In this document: positions 33,945-44,999 of the stretch, in pieces
Layout of the letters: every line of letters begins with the position of its first letter
Position numbering within the stretch: the stretch's first letter is position 1
Notes under the pieces: model-generated
Told to the model about the DNA's origin: nothing
Database searches by the model: none
Seen by the model: only the letters and a program-made list of their open reading frames with translations
Source: Boswellia sacra
Lineage: Eukaryota; Streptophyta; Magnoliopsida; Sapindales; Burseraceae
Assembly (NCBI GenBank): GCA_013180625.2
Contig: SNVD02004629.1
Coordinates: 142,306 to 206,305, forward strand
Reading direction: 5' to 3'
DNA: 64,000 nt
Made by a program: the position numbers and the translations under genes

Positions 33945-34990
33945 CACACGGTTCCCTGTGCGTGCTCCCTTTCGATTGCTCGGAGGGCCGCACGGGTCAA
34001 GTCACATAGACAAGACCTGGAGAAATAGTCAGAGTCGGGACCCGGGTAAATAGCCATGGGAAAAGTCTGGATGACGGTAGCTGATCCCTTGCTTCTAGAC
34101 CTAACTACCTATCACCCCTTCAAAGATGAGTTCGGGAAGTTAGATGTGGGTTACACCCGCCCAGATGTTAGTTTGACCTCTACTATGGGTTTACTGAGTT
34201 CTAGATTCTAAGTCATTAATGTTACCTTCTCTGGATCCTAAGTTTTGTCATGCACATAATTGCCTTTGTCTATTTATTACATGTGAGGTGTTGATAGTTT
34301 ACATGCATTCATAGAAAGGGGGAGGAGAATTGGTTACATTTCCATCAAACATGGGGGAAGGGGTTGAGGATTACAAAATTTCATAATAATTGAGGTAAGA
34401 ATAGGTTATTACAAAACACGGCATCTTAGGTTATCCCCTCATCATTAAAGCAAGATATCAGTAAACACAATTTAAATAAAAGGAAAATTAAGCATGGCAT
34501 TGATCATTAACTAAACTACATTATGCATAGTTGGTGACTACATATCACTTAACTAATATCTAATTATAACAAGTTTCATTAATAACTACCCAATAATTAT
34601 GGCATAATTAATGATTAACTAATTACAAGATAAATTACTAAGCATGCATAACTAAACCACTAATTAATCATTTCTAATCCTGAACATGGCATAATCAATT
34701 AAACTAATCCTAAACTAAACATGGCATAATTAATTAAACTAAACATGACATAATTAATTCTTAATTATACCTAAGCTAATCATAGCAATTAACTGAAAAT
34801 GAACAAAATTTAAATATTAGAAAAGGCCCTTAGAACCTTACCTGACTTTGATCACTATTAGAGGAAGAATCTTGACTGTGGAAATCATCAGAAGATCGAA
34901 TTCTCCAAGTATTTCCCAAGGAAGCTTGACTTGTTCTCGAAGTTAGGGCCACTTACCCTTACCCTCAAGTCCAAAGTTACGCTCTTTTCT
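33945..34990 (-). mobile_element. Inverted gypsy-type LTR relic
   Basis: Read on the minus strand, blocks around 34110-34150 (CTAACTTCCCGAACTCATC, TTTGAAGGGGTGATAGGTAG) and 34330-34400 (CCTTCCCCCATGTTTGATG) match the right LTR of the gag-only element at 54110-54400 (CTAACTTCTCGAACCCATC, TTTGAAGGGATGAGGGTAG, CCTTCCCCCATGTATAAC). Repeated TATGCCATG units at 34640-34770 resemble 44885-44950. It looks like a fragment of the same or a sister family in the opposite orientation. No TSD or inner domain seen. Confidence 0.5.
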
Positions 34991-35019
34991 CGATGTGGGA
35001 TTGTAGATTACAGGCCTGT

Positions 35020-35250
35020 GCCTAAAACCTACAAGTGGTGCTAGGGTTTATAAATTGGTTAATGGTGCAACCTTAAGGGTGCACACCTATAATGTTATAG
35101 GCAACACTTTTTACAAAAGGCGTGTGCCTGTAATGTTACAGGCGGCACTAAGGTTTATAAACCTGCTTGAGGCGTAACCTTAAGGGTGCATGTCTGTAAT
35201 GTTATAGGCGACACTTTCTCCACCAGAGGAGCACGCTTGTAGATTTAGAA
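35020..35250. repeat. Two-unit ~107-bp tandem repeat with GGC-GTGCCTGTA motifs
   Basis: AACCTTAAGGGTGCA occurs at 35069 and 35176, each followed by a TATAATGTTATAGGC-type short palindrome and GGC.ACACTTT. Similar CG-bearing motifs (GCGCCTGTAGG, GGCATGCGC) recur at 36350-36980 and 39550-39640. Confidence 0.6.
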
Positions 35251-35619
35251 GCGCACATGTGTAGATTTAGAAGTGCCAGCCTAAGCCTACAGACGCTAAC
35301 CATGCCAATCCTAAGCCTACTTGACTAACCTTTTTGGTGTTATTTCTGTAGTTGAGTATAATCCTTTGATTTACTGTCTCTGGTTATCATCATTAGGCCT
35401 AAAAAACTATAAGCAAAATTCTAGTGCTTACAGTTTTCCCTCTACTTTGGAAGGGTTTGTGGAACACAAACATCGAACAAAGTATACTGTACCTTGAACT
35501 TGCCTGCACTAGGTCTACTATTTGAGTTCTACTAGGATTTGATAGTTTTTTAGGTGACCTTACAACACCATTGTTTGTGGTGCCACTTTGCACTCTCTGA
35601 GCCTATCAAAATTCTAAAT

Positions 35620-36300
35620 TTTGTTAGGGGTCTTAGCATGATTCCATGCTTGAGGGTTTCGATACTGTTTCACACTATTTCAAATTCATTGGTGCGGTTC
35701 CACGCCCTCTAAAACCTCCAGTACGATTCCATACTAAAAAGGATTTTTGGTGCAATTTTGCACTCGTTGAAAGCCTCCCATGTGATTCCACACTCTCTAA
35801 AGAAACCTCTATGTGATTTCAAGCTGATAACAATTTTTGGTGTAGTTCTGCACTCTCTGAAAGCCACCAATGTGATTCCACACTCTCTGAAGATACCTCT
35901 GCGCGATTCCATATTGACAAGGATTTTCTATGCAGTTTCGCACTCTTTGAAAGCCTGTCATGTATTTCATGAGGGTATTAGCGTGATTTTGCATTCTTGA
36001 AGTAAGCTCGTTGAAATTCTAAATTCTGCTAGGGACCTCGACGCGATTCCATGCTCAAGGAGTTTGGTGCAATTCCGTACTCTAAAGATTTTTTTGACCA
36101 TTTTCCATTCACTGAGGGTGTTGGTGGGATTCTGCATTTCTAAAGGGTGTTTGATGTAATTTTATGATTTCAAGGAGGCTCATACAAGAATCTGTAATTT
36201 TGGGGGGTGGTGGAGTGATTTTGCAATTCTAAGGGTTTCGAATGAAATTTTGTGTTTCTAGGGTGTCTTAAGAATCCTGCAATCCTGAGGGTGTTTATAG
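35620..36300. repeat. Degenerate tandem repeat, 30-bp unit with 90-bp higher-order period
   Basis: The unit is roughly GTGATTCCACACTCTCTGAAGC. The landmark GCACTC-TGAAAGCC falls at 35760, 35850 and 35940, exactly 90 bp apart, with ~30-bp subunits between. The outer parts are more degraded. Because the period is a multiple of three, short frames stay open on both strands (35709-35912 and 35758-36000); I do not regard these as genes. Confidence 0.8.
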
Positions 36301-37042
36301 AAATTCAACAAGATTATATTAGATATTTCTGCCAAAACTCAAAATTTGAACTTATAGGTGGGCACCTCTAAATACAATCGCGTGCCTATATAGATCGATA
36401 GGTGCGCGAAGCAGTATATAAGCAAGTTTTATTTTTTTCTTCGGTCACCCCTTCACATATATATTCGATTTCTCTCTGGTTTCATCTTTGATGTCCTTTA
36501 CATTTTCGACCTTATCCAACCATTGCAAGCTTTCCAATGGATATCAATCTCCCTCCCTATGCTTCAATCATGTATTCTACCCTTACTGGCGGTCTGACCG
36601 GTGGTGACGCGTATTTGGGTCTTGATTTTGCGAATCTGATTTTTGGAAATTTTGGGTACCTTTAACAAAGGCGTTAAAGCTTTGTTAGAGGCATGCGCTA
36701 GTAGGTGGCGTTGGTGCCTGTAGGTAGTTACGGGTGTGCACTCTTAAGTTTAGGGTTATCACCATATAGGCACAGGCCGTTAAGGTTTAAGGCTTCGAGG
36801 CTCACACTTTTAGGTTAATCTTCGGCATTTTTAGGCCCTGGCTACAGGCGTAGTGCTTCTTGTGATCTAGGGTTTTTGCTGGTGGCATGCGCTGTTAGGT
36901 TTTGCCTATTAGAGGCGCTTACCTTTAGGTGAACCTTTGGTGCCTTTAATTACAGGCATGCGCATGTAGGCCCCGATTTCCTCCTTGCATTTCAGTCATT
37001 TTCTGACTTACTAACACTTTTCTATCCTTTTCTCCTTTTCAG
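36301..37042. other. Upstream region of the PMD pseudogene with possible promoter
   Basis: Contains GTATATAAGC (36413-36422), a plausible TATA box, about 620 bp before the first Met of the PMD pseudogene. It is rich in GGCATGCGC/GCGCCTGTAGG-like motifs shared with 35020-35300. No frame of interest. Confidence 0.4.
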
Positions 37043-38766
37043 ATGGAGAACATGCATAAGCCTGGAGGCTCCTACTCCTTTGTTCATTCTCGAGGGTCTG
37101 GTCTAGAGGCATATTAGGGATGTTGGGTTTGACCCGTTTTATCGAGGTTTTACTGTATCAGCAGAGACGCAATGATAGTCATGCTTTGGTAGCTTTAGTG
37201 GACCAGTGGATAGGTACCACCCATACCTTTCATCTGCCATTCAGTGAGATGATGATTACACTTCTAAACCTGATCGCCTTGACTAGCATTACATTTTTTG
37301 GAAAGGCATTCCTTTTGACAGTCGTTTGTGCGACTTATCCATGGAGGACCAGGGTCTGTGGTTAGAAAGGCTCCTAGGTTTTTGTCTTCCTTATGGTGGT
37401 CCTAACAGAGTGACTCTTACATCGATCCGAGAGTATTGGGAGTGACGCCAGCCTGAGACCTTTAAGCAGGTTTATTTTCTATCTCTTTAGCATGACTTTG
37501 CTGGCCAACATATCCAACACTAGAGATTTGACTGTCATTTATGCTCTCAAGGACCTCGACATGGTCTACCATTTTGATTAGGGCTGTCCATCTGTCCGTC
37601 CTTGGCTTAGCTTTACTACTACTTCAATGAGCATTGTCGTGGGTAGCAGACTATCCGCGACTTTTTTTTTCTTCTGGAGTTAATTCTCTAGCTTTTCTTT
37701 TACTCTTTATTTTTTTTGTTTCGGATTCCTGATTCTTTTCTTCTTTATTTGCAGATATGGTCTTATAAGCATTGTATTCTCTCCTTTCGGATGACTGAGC
37801 CTGCACAAAGCTATCCTCGAGCTCTCCAATGGTCTTATGGTCATAAGAGGTACAATGAGGGCTTTTTGTATGATTTGTTGAGGAACATGCTCTTTGCCCT
37901 CACCTGGGACATGGCAAGTGAAACAATGTCAGTTTCTTTTGAATTTTGGTTTTAGATTTACATGTTTCATTATCTTTTCTTTCAAGTGAACTCTGAGCCA
38001 TGGCCATGGGATAAGGGGCAGAATTGGTAGACCCCAGCTATGGTCGAGGCGTCTTACATTAGCCCTTTTTGGATGTTGATGGTGGGCCCTAAAGCCTGCA
38101 TATGGTATTTGGGAGAGCGTGTATATGATTGGGTAAGGGGACTAACCCACCATAGGATTCCTTCCCTTCCTTTTTGAGAGATGGCTGACACACACATGTT
38201 GAGAGAGGAGGACCTTTTGATTTTCCTAGAGGGGATGCATGTAGATGATATTCCATTCCCAGTGCATGCATAGTCTTACTCAGAGTGGGCCCGAGAGTTT
38301 TTTCTTGAGCCGTAGAGTGGTAGAGAGATCGGCCTTTGCCAGCCTCCTCAGGGTCAGGATCCTTAACCTTTATCACCTCCTCGTGATCAATATCCTCGAG
38401 CTTCACCACCTTCTTAGCCTCATCAGCCTTCTCATGGCCTTCCTCATCTAGATTCTTCCCCTAGCTGAGGGAAGAGGCATCGTGGTGCTCCTCCTTCCAC
38501 TTCCACCTTAGGAAGGACCACTACTCACTCTCCTTACATCGTGATCGACAGTCTTGCATATACACCACCTACTATGGTGAATGTAAAGGCATCATTAGGG
38601 GCTTTCGATGTTCGTATACTCCTAGGTGATAGGAGTTCTCGGTTCTTGTTCTCACCAATAGGCACTACCCAAGTAAGTCTTTTCTTTTCTTCTTTGATTT
38701 TTTATCCTGTATTCATTCAATTGTCTGACAAAATACAAGAGACTCTTATGGATATTCAGATGAGGT
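37043..38766 (+). pseudogene. Plant mobile domain (PMD, MAIN/aminotransferase-like) pseudogene
   Basis: Met at 37043 opens MENMHKPGGSYSFVHSRGSG, followed by a stop at 37114. The next frame (37120-37365) has LVALVDQWIGTTHTFHLPFS and EMMITLLNLIALT, the hallmark THTFHLP..EM.iTL.D.a.L of the PMD family. Later pieces are TVIYALKDLDM (about 37530), LLQIWSYKH (37740) and YNEGFLYDLLRNML (37850), then FWMLMVGPKACIWYLGERV (38070) and a Pro/Ser-rich tail. Frameshifts and stops occur throughout. In plants, PMD proteins occur as host genes (MAIN, MAIL1, linked to TE silencing) and inside transposons. The surrounding repeats favour a transposon-borne copy, but no element ends were found. Confidence 0.68.
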
Positions 38767-39736
38767 AGAGTAGTTGATAAGGCTCTTCATGATGACCCAG
38801 GGGCTCATTTTTTAGCTTTCATAAGAGTACCAGGTAAGAATTTTGACATGTTATGCTTTATGCATGCATGATTTATTATCTATGTGCTAACTTTTGTATT
38901 GCTCAGGTCAAAAGGTTGTTCAGGCCAAAGAGGCCCTCTAGAAGCGGAACAAGGACATCCAGGACTGAGTGAAATATTTGGAGGTGACCCTGCTGAGTAG
39001 GATGAGTCCCATGGGTGGCACTGGCTCTTTATGTGAAGAGGTGGCATTGGGAGCCGTTTCTTCTCATCCTATCGGTACTTCTACAAATGTCGGTCCCATG
39101 ACCAATGTTAGGCCTTCTCAGCCAGTGGACACTTCTAATGGTATAAGTCCCTCTCACGTAGCTGGTTATGATGAGGGAGGATTATAAGACTCTAATTATG
39201 ATGAGGATGCTACTGAGGGCTCTTCTAGGCATGAGTTGCCTTTCTGAATTGCTTGTAATTTTAGACTTCTTCATTTTTCTGTTTGATCACTATTTTGGAT
39301 GATCTATTGGATGTTTATATTTTGGGTGATTTGTTATCGTTATGGATGATGTACATATCTTTCACTTCTTTTTCTTTCTTTTTCATGAAGGGGAATGCGT
39401 TATCAGAATCATCATAATCCTCTCAATCTCAACCTTGTGAGACTCCTTCATTGGAGGGCTAAAAGAATAATTAACACATCAAGTGGGAAAATCTGCCTTT
39501 GTCCATCACAATAAGAAAAAAATATTCCTAGCTCAATTTTGCACCATGCAGACGTGGCACCTTTATTATTGGCATGCACCTCTATTACAGGTGCGTGCCT
39601 CTATTACTGGCTAGCGCCTTTATTACAAGTGTGTGCCTATAGGAACGGTTGCACATCGAATTTTCATCTCTTGGGGGACTCTCTTTTTCCTTATTTAAGG
39701 CATTGTCCCTCCACTTTCTTTTTCATACCATCCATA
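38767..39736. other. Tail of the PMD relic and non-coding DNA
   Basis: Begins with scraps of a possible coiled-coil tail (near 38900-39240, including SRMSPMGGTGSLCEEVALG) and then AT-rich DNA. At 39550-39640 there are repeats of GGCACCTTTATTATTGGC/GCGTGCCTCTATTACTGGC, like those at 35020 and 36900. TTATTTAAGG (39692) may be a TATA-like box. Confidence 0.4.
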
Positions 39737-40340
39737 ATGAGTGAGGCCACCCACAAACTTCTTTAACCTTTCTTGAAGCCTTTGAAGGATGTGGAATGAT
39801 GCCAATTGGAATCAAGTGGTCTCTCCAATTTACGGGTTTTTCATCAGGTAAAGCTTAATATCCCCTTCCTTAGAGCAACAGTAGACTTTTGGGATATTTC
39901 TGATCATGTCGTTTATTTTAATAGGTAAGAGCTTCGCCCCCTATATGAGGAGTTCGGTGTTATTTTGGGAGTATTCCCCTCTCGTATTGTCAATATCATC
40001 TTAACTGCTCTTAATGGTTCCATCTCAGAAGACATGGCTGATTTCTTTTTCATTCCATTCAACATCTTGGAGGCCTATACCATTGATCAGACAGAGAAGC
40101 TTCTATTCATGATTCCCCTAATTGGGATTGTAGTGAAGACTTTTATTTCTTGCTTTCGCATTTTGCAATTTTGCCTTTTTTCTTAATTTCTCCTGGTGTC
40201 AACAAATGACTATGGTGCCCCAAATCTTGGCAGAGATGCTGATTAGCTTAGATAGGGTGAAATGTGGCATGCATCCCAAGTTTTTTGTAGTCCACTTCTC
40301 CTTTAGGTGAGATAATCATTATTGTCAATTTTTTTTAAAC
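39737..40340 (+). pseudogene. DUF7745-like fragment (plant transposon-associated)
   Basis: MSEATHKLL at 39737, then a stop. Further frames give RATVDFWDISDHVVYFNR, ELRPLYEEFGVILGVFPSRI and NGSISEDMADFFFIP. The order '.. FWD .. + CFxF .. E-xPTxEEY' is what I recall for DUF7745-type N-terminal regions found with plant retroelements. It is broken by several stops, is short, and has no polymerase beside it. The assignment is tentative. Confidence 0.42.
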
Positions 40341-40471
40341 ATTTCACATCTCCTTCCCCATATATGGCTTCAGGAGAAGCTATTTATTCTAGCCACTCCA
40401 GAGGTTCCTCCACTACATTACCGACCTAGGAACCATCAGGCGTGAAAGTTGCACAAGCCAGAATCTTGGGC

Positions 40472-41205
40472 TACTATAGACACTTGAGTTTTGAGGCTTA
40501 ATGATGAAGCAAAAGAAAAGGTGAATGTCGAGCAATAAAAATGATAAAAATGCCCTTGGAAGCAAAAAGAAAAGAGTGAGGGAAAAATCGATCAAAAGCT
40601 TTGAAAATTAATGTATGAATTTGAAAAATCACAAAAATTAATCCAAGGGGAATCTGATGATCAATCATATACCATTGTGAAGTTACGGATATCTAGTTTT
40701 CAAAGAATTTTACATATCACAAATTCGATTTGAAATCAAAGAGTTATGCATAATTGAATGGATGAAGGTTAGAAGAGACTGCATTGAAAAAAATGCAAAA
40801 TCGAAGGGTTTGGTGGGCCAAAACCAGCTAGCAGTTGTAGGACAGCTGGCCGACTATCCTACCATCGATTAGTGCTCCACCAATAGCCGGTCGGCTATCC
40901 CATGATCAGTCAGCAGTCCTCCCACAGTCGGCCAGCACTCCCGCCTTTAGTTTTGGAAATTTTCAATTAAAACCCCCTATTTTTGGTTTTTTACTCCTAT
41001 TTTCAACTCTCACCCTCTCCTATATAAACACTCTCTCTCCTCACTTTTCAACACATCAAAATCTTCTCTTCTCCCTCTTGAAGACAAACTTGAGAATTCA
41101 AGGAGTCTTTTCTAATTGTATATTTTTCTAAGCGTTCTATTACTCTAAACTCGAAAAGGGTACATCTTTGGAGTAGTCCTCCCTTTCATAGTGGTAACTC
41201 CATTG
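40472..41205 (+). repeat. Left (5') LTR of the gag-only element, internally shortened
   Basis: Aligns with the right LTR from its first bases (TATAGACACT ... TTTTGAGGCTT; ACGGATATCTAGTTTT; CTCCCTCTTGAAGACA). A TATA box TATATAAAC lies at 41021-41029, matched by 44340-44348. It ends before a PBS-like sequence, so the distal ~1.1 kb present in the right LTR is absent here. Confidence 0.65.
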
Positions 41206-41207
41206 GG

Positions 41208-41226
41208 GATAAGAGAAGTTGATTCT
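41208..41226 (+). promoter_or_regulatory. Possible primer-binding site of the gag-only element
   Basis: GTGGTAACTCCATTGGGGAT resembles TGGTGACTCCACTGGGGA, a PBS form known from some plant gypsy elements (tRNA-Arg type). It has two or three mismatches. Its place between LTR and gag fits. Confidence 0.5.
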
Positions 41227-41999
41227 GATTAGCATAGCAAATTCTAATACCTAACTTTCTTATTTTGAGTTCTTGCATCACTAGACTTTGCACACGATGA
41301 GCACTAACTACCTAAACTATCTGTGTGGCATAGGCATGAGAAGTCTTTGGCTCCATTCGACCCTTAGACGACTCATATTGGTGTCACTATCTTTGAGCAC
41401 ATAACATTGATTTGGCATAAAAGAGATCTGCCCAAGGAGGCATCTTTCACTCAAAGGAGTCCAGACCATTGGAACCTTGAGACTCAAGCCCATCTGGACG
41501 AATCTAGAAATTTTTAATAGGATGAATGTCCAAAACCCATGTTGAAATGCATGTTCATGGATGTAAATTTTACATGATTAGAATAACATTGACTCAAACC
41601 TGATGGAACCATAAATGAATGCCACACGTCAAATCATCCATGAGAACAAAATAGGGCCATGTGCCATGAGTTAAGGTTATCATGATATTAAGAGTCATGT
41701 TATGATAATCATGAAGAATCCAACATCAACTTGTATGTTAGAATTAGAAGAGAGAATCTTGCATTCTCATATCCCATGATGATGACTAGGGAATGAGGCC
41801 AAAAATCCTAGGAAAAGAGACCTAACCTCATGTGTGTAGGAGAAATAAGGTTGGAAGGCTGAAAGTCTATCTATGCCCTTGTATGAGCATGTATCTATCA
41901 TGCATACATGCATGGCATTAACACTTTTATTTTGGAGCCATCATAGCTTGGGTTAGACGAGATGGTTGTTTAATAAGGCAAAAGGAACTAGTCACTGAA

Positions 42000-43152
42000 A
42001 TGGCCATACCTAACAACAATAATCAAGAGATGGTCTAACTGAGAGTCGACATGATCTCACTCTAACAACAAATGGCCCAACTCATAAGAGCTCTATAAAA
42101 TGGGTCTAACCGCATGAATCAGCCTTCGGCCAAAGGTAATGGTAGTGATGAGGGTGAGACTAGCCAAGCTTGAGATAGGGGAAAGCCTAGCCAACCAAGA
42201 TGAGCCCGAATCGATTAGGCATTTGGCTAAGGACGTGGAAAAGGTCTAGTCTCTCTTGACGAAGAAGGGGCTAAAAGGGGTCGAAGACCTAGATGACATC
42301 TTGCTCATTGGGGAAAAAAATTTGCCTCCGAACTTTTACATGCTAGATTTGCCCAGGTTCAATGGAGAGGGTAATCCAATGATGCACTTAAGACAATATG
42401 CCATCGTCATGGCCACCATTCTTTTGACAAAGGAGTATATCTTAAAGTATATCATGCTATCTTTAGAAGATGATGCGGTAGTATGGTACCACGATTTGCC
42501 CAAGAGAGTCTGACAAGATTAGGAAGAACTATTTGAGCAATTTATGGAGCAGTATCATCACAACACCCAATTGGGGTTAACCTTGAGGGATTTGGAGATG
42601 ACTAGACAAAAGCCTAATGAGACCTTTTCTGAGCACTTGGTCCGTTGGAGGGCCAAAGCTGTCAAGATGACCACAAGGCCCATGAAGAAGGATCAGGTCT
42701 ATGTGGTGATCGATGAGGCCTATTCTTTCATTGGAGATAGGCTTGCAGGCTTTCCCATCAAGACTTTTGAAGACTTGTATGATTTGGGCATTCAAATAGA
42801 AGATTTGGAGGCCAAATATAAGAAAAATAACAACTACCCTAGAAGAAATCAAGGGCAGTATGAGCAAACCAGTGGATCAAACAACGAGGATGTAGAAAAG
42901 CATTAACCAAGGAAGTTTAGTCAATTGGGATGACCTTTATCTGAAGTATTTGAGGAGCTCCATGCCCAATTTGTGTTATTTCTATCGACACCAAAGCCTA
43001 CACAAAACCTATGACTAGCTAACCACAAGTATCATGAATATTATATTTCCACCAAAAAAACTGGCCATGTCACCGACAAATGTTGTCAGCTTAGACATGA
43101 GATACAAGACTTGATCAATAATGGAAGAATTTCTGGCCTAAAGAAAGAATAA
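42000..43152 (+). pseudogene. gag: Gypsy-type gag (capsid) of the gag-only element
   Basis: Met at 42000 opens MAIPNNNNQEMV. The core is in frames 42256-42513 and 42544-42906: PPNFYMLDLPRFNGEGNPMM, HLRQYAIVMA, LKYIMLSLEDDAVVWYHDLP, then QYHHNTQLGLTLRDLEMTRQ, KPNETFSEHLVRWRAKAVKM and LYDLGIQIEDLEAKY. This is the plant Ty3/gypsy retrotransposon gag domain. A C-terminal piece GHVTDKCCQLRHEIQDLINN ends at 43152, recalling the segment before the gypsy protease. Stops at 42511-42513 and elsewhere break it. No protease, RT or integrase follows. Confidence 0.75.
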
Positions 43153-43799
43153 TGATGTTTTGAAATGCTTCATTTTAAGAATGTTATGTTTGTGAGTTGT
43201 GTGTTCTTTTGATGATCATTGATAAAGTGATGAAGCTCATTGGAAATCGAGTTTTGATAACACATGAGATTGTGTTGTTTACATGCTTCACTCTTCTTGC
43301 TAGATGAGTTTCATTCTTGATTTCGTCAACATTTGAGCATAATATCCATGAATATGGAACTTTATGTCAATTAGAGAAACTTTATTTGAATAAAGCTTTG
43401 TGTTGAGATCTCATAAGACTCTAGAATGCGTTGCATCACCACCTAAGGTGAAATCCTAGGTTTCACATGAGGGAAGTGATTTTGGTCTTCTTTGGATCGA
43501 TTGACCCTTTCAAGCCCACCTATGCCCCTAGTGTACCTCATTAAGCTTAATCAAGTCTTTTCTCAAACCACAAAATTTATCCTAACATTGAAAATTTTTT
43601 CTACATAGTACTCTTCACTTATAGCATATAAATATTCTAGAAAAGAACATTGAAAGCCATGTTTATGGGAGAATGAAATGAAGTTGACATGTTTTTGTGC
43701 AATTTTAAGCTCGAAGAAGAAAGAAAAGAAAAGAAGAAAAAAAAGAGAAAGACAAAGAAAGATAAGAAAAAAAGAAAAAAAAGTAAAAGAAAAGAAGAG
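43153..43799 (+). other. 3' untranslated part with long polypurine tract
   Basis: After the gag stop there is AT-rich DNA, then about 90 bp of almost pure A/G (43710-43799, GAAGAAAGAAAAGAAAAGAA type) directly before TGTTATAGACACT, the start of the right LTR. That is the expected position of the plus-strand primer. The Phe/Ser-rich minus-strand frames here (43563-43811) are its shadow. Confidence 0.7.
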
Positions 43800-44999
43800 T
43801 GTTATAGACACTAAGTTTTTGAGGCTTGATGAAGAATGAGGATGGATGTTGAGTAAAGAAAATGACCAAAATACCTTTAAGGGCGAAGAAGAGAAGGGTA
43901 AGAAGAAGTTGGTGAACAGCCTTGAAAACTAACATATGACTTTGAAAAATCACAGAAATTAATGGAGGAGGAATCTGATGATGAGACATATACCTTTGCA
44001 AAGCTACGGATGTCTAGTTTTCGTAAAAATTTATGGATTGCAAATCAGAGTTGAATTCGAGAAGTTATGCGTGATAAGAGGAACAAAGGTCTAAAGGGAT
44101 TGCATCAAAGGATGACAAAAAAGGAAGGGGCCGAAGGAATATTAACTGGCCAGGCATCAAATAGCCTTCGGACTGACCAAGACAGCTGGCCAGCCATCCA
44201 ATAATCACCTGGCTATTGGCTAATGGTCGAAAGACTGTCAGATAGCTGCCTGACTGTTTGGAGATAGTGGCTTGACCCTTTGTGGCTTATTTTCAGAAAT
44301 TAGCCTTAAGAACTTCCTTTTTCATCTTCACCCCTCTCCTATATAAACCCTCCTCGTCTCACTTTGCAAGACACCGATTGTCGAATACAATCGTCATTTC
44401 TCCCTCTTGAAGACACAATCAAAAATTTGAGAAGTCTTTTTTAGTATAAATATTTTTAGGCATTTTATTGCTCTAAATCGGAAAGGGTACGTCTTAAGGG
44501 CAGAATTCTCTCCTCCCTCCCATTTTCTCTTTTATTTTTCTTGCTTAGAAGAAGCATGTTTAGGATTTAATTTTATGCTTAGAAGCATGCTAGAGTTATT
44601 TCGAATTGTTCTAACCCTATTTATTTTATAAGATAGATAAGCGTGTCGAGGTAATTCTGCAATCCCTCCCTTATTAGAATTATCCTTAGGAGTTTACTTT
44701 CTTCGCAAATGCTTAGAAACATTCCTAGGAGCATGTGTCTAGAATCATGCTTAAGAGGACATGATTAGAATCATGCTAGGATACTTTATTCGCTTTGATG
44801 AATGCTAGGAAATAGCATAAAATAGGTAGGAATACCTTTTGCCCTTGAATTGCTTGTTTGATGATTGCTTGAATTAGGCTAGAATATGCCATAAAAGCCA
44901 TGATTAGGCTTGAATATGCCATGATAACCATGTTAGGCTAGGAATGCCATGATAATACGAATTGATATGAATTATACTAGAATAGCAATAGGTAGAATT
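43800..44999 (+). repeat. Right LTR of the gag-only element, first part
   Basis: Starts TGTTATAGACACT after the polypurine tract. The TATA box TATATAAAC is at 44340-44348. The part at 44880-44990 contains repeats of TATGCCATGAT(A)ACCATG. It is cut at 44999 by Copia-2 and continues at 53796. Confidence 0.7.
44995..44999. repeat. Target-site duplication of Copia-2 (left), GAATT
   Basis: GAATT recurs exactly at 53791-53795. Confidence 0.93.

Noticed and set aside
35709..36000. Cys/Arg-rich frame on minus strand with opposite open frame on plus
   Set aside because: Product of a 90-bp tandem repeat whose period is a multiple of three.
43563..44001. Phe/Ser/Leu-rich minus-strand frames that look like membrane proteins
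   Set aside because: They are the complement of the long polypurine tract at the 3' LTR of the gag-only element.
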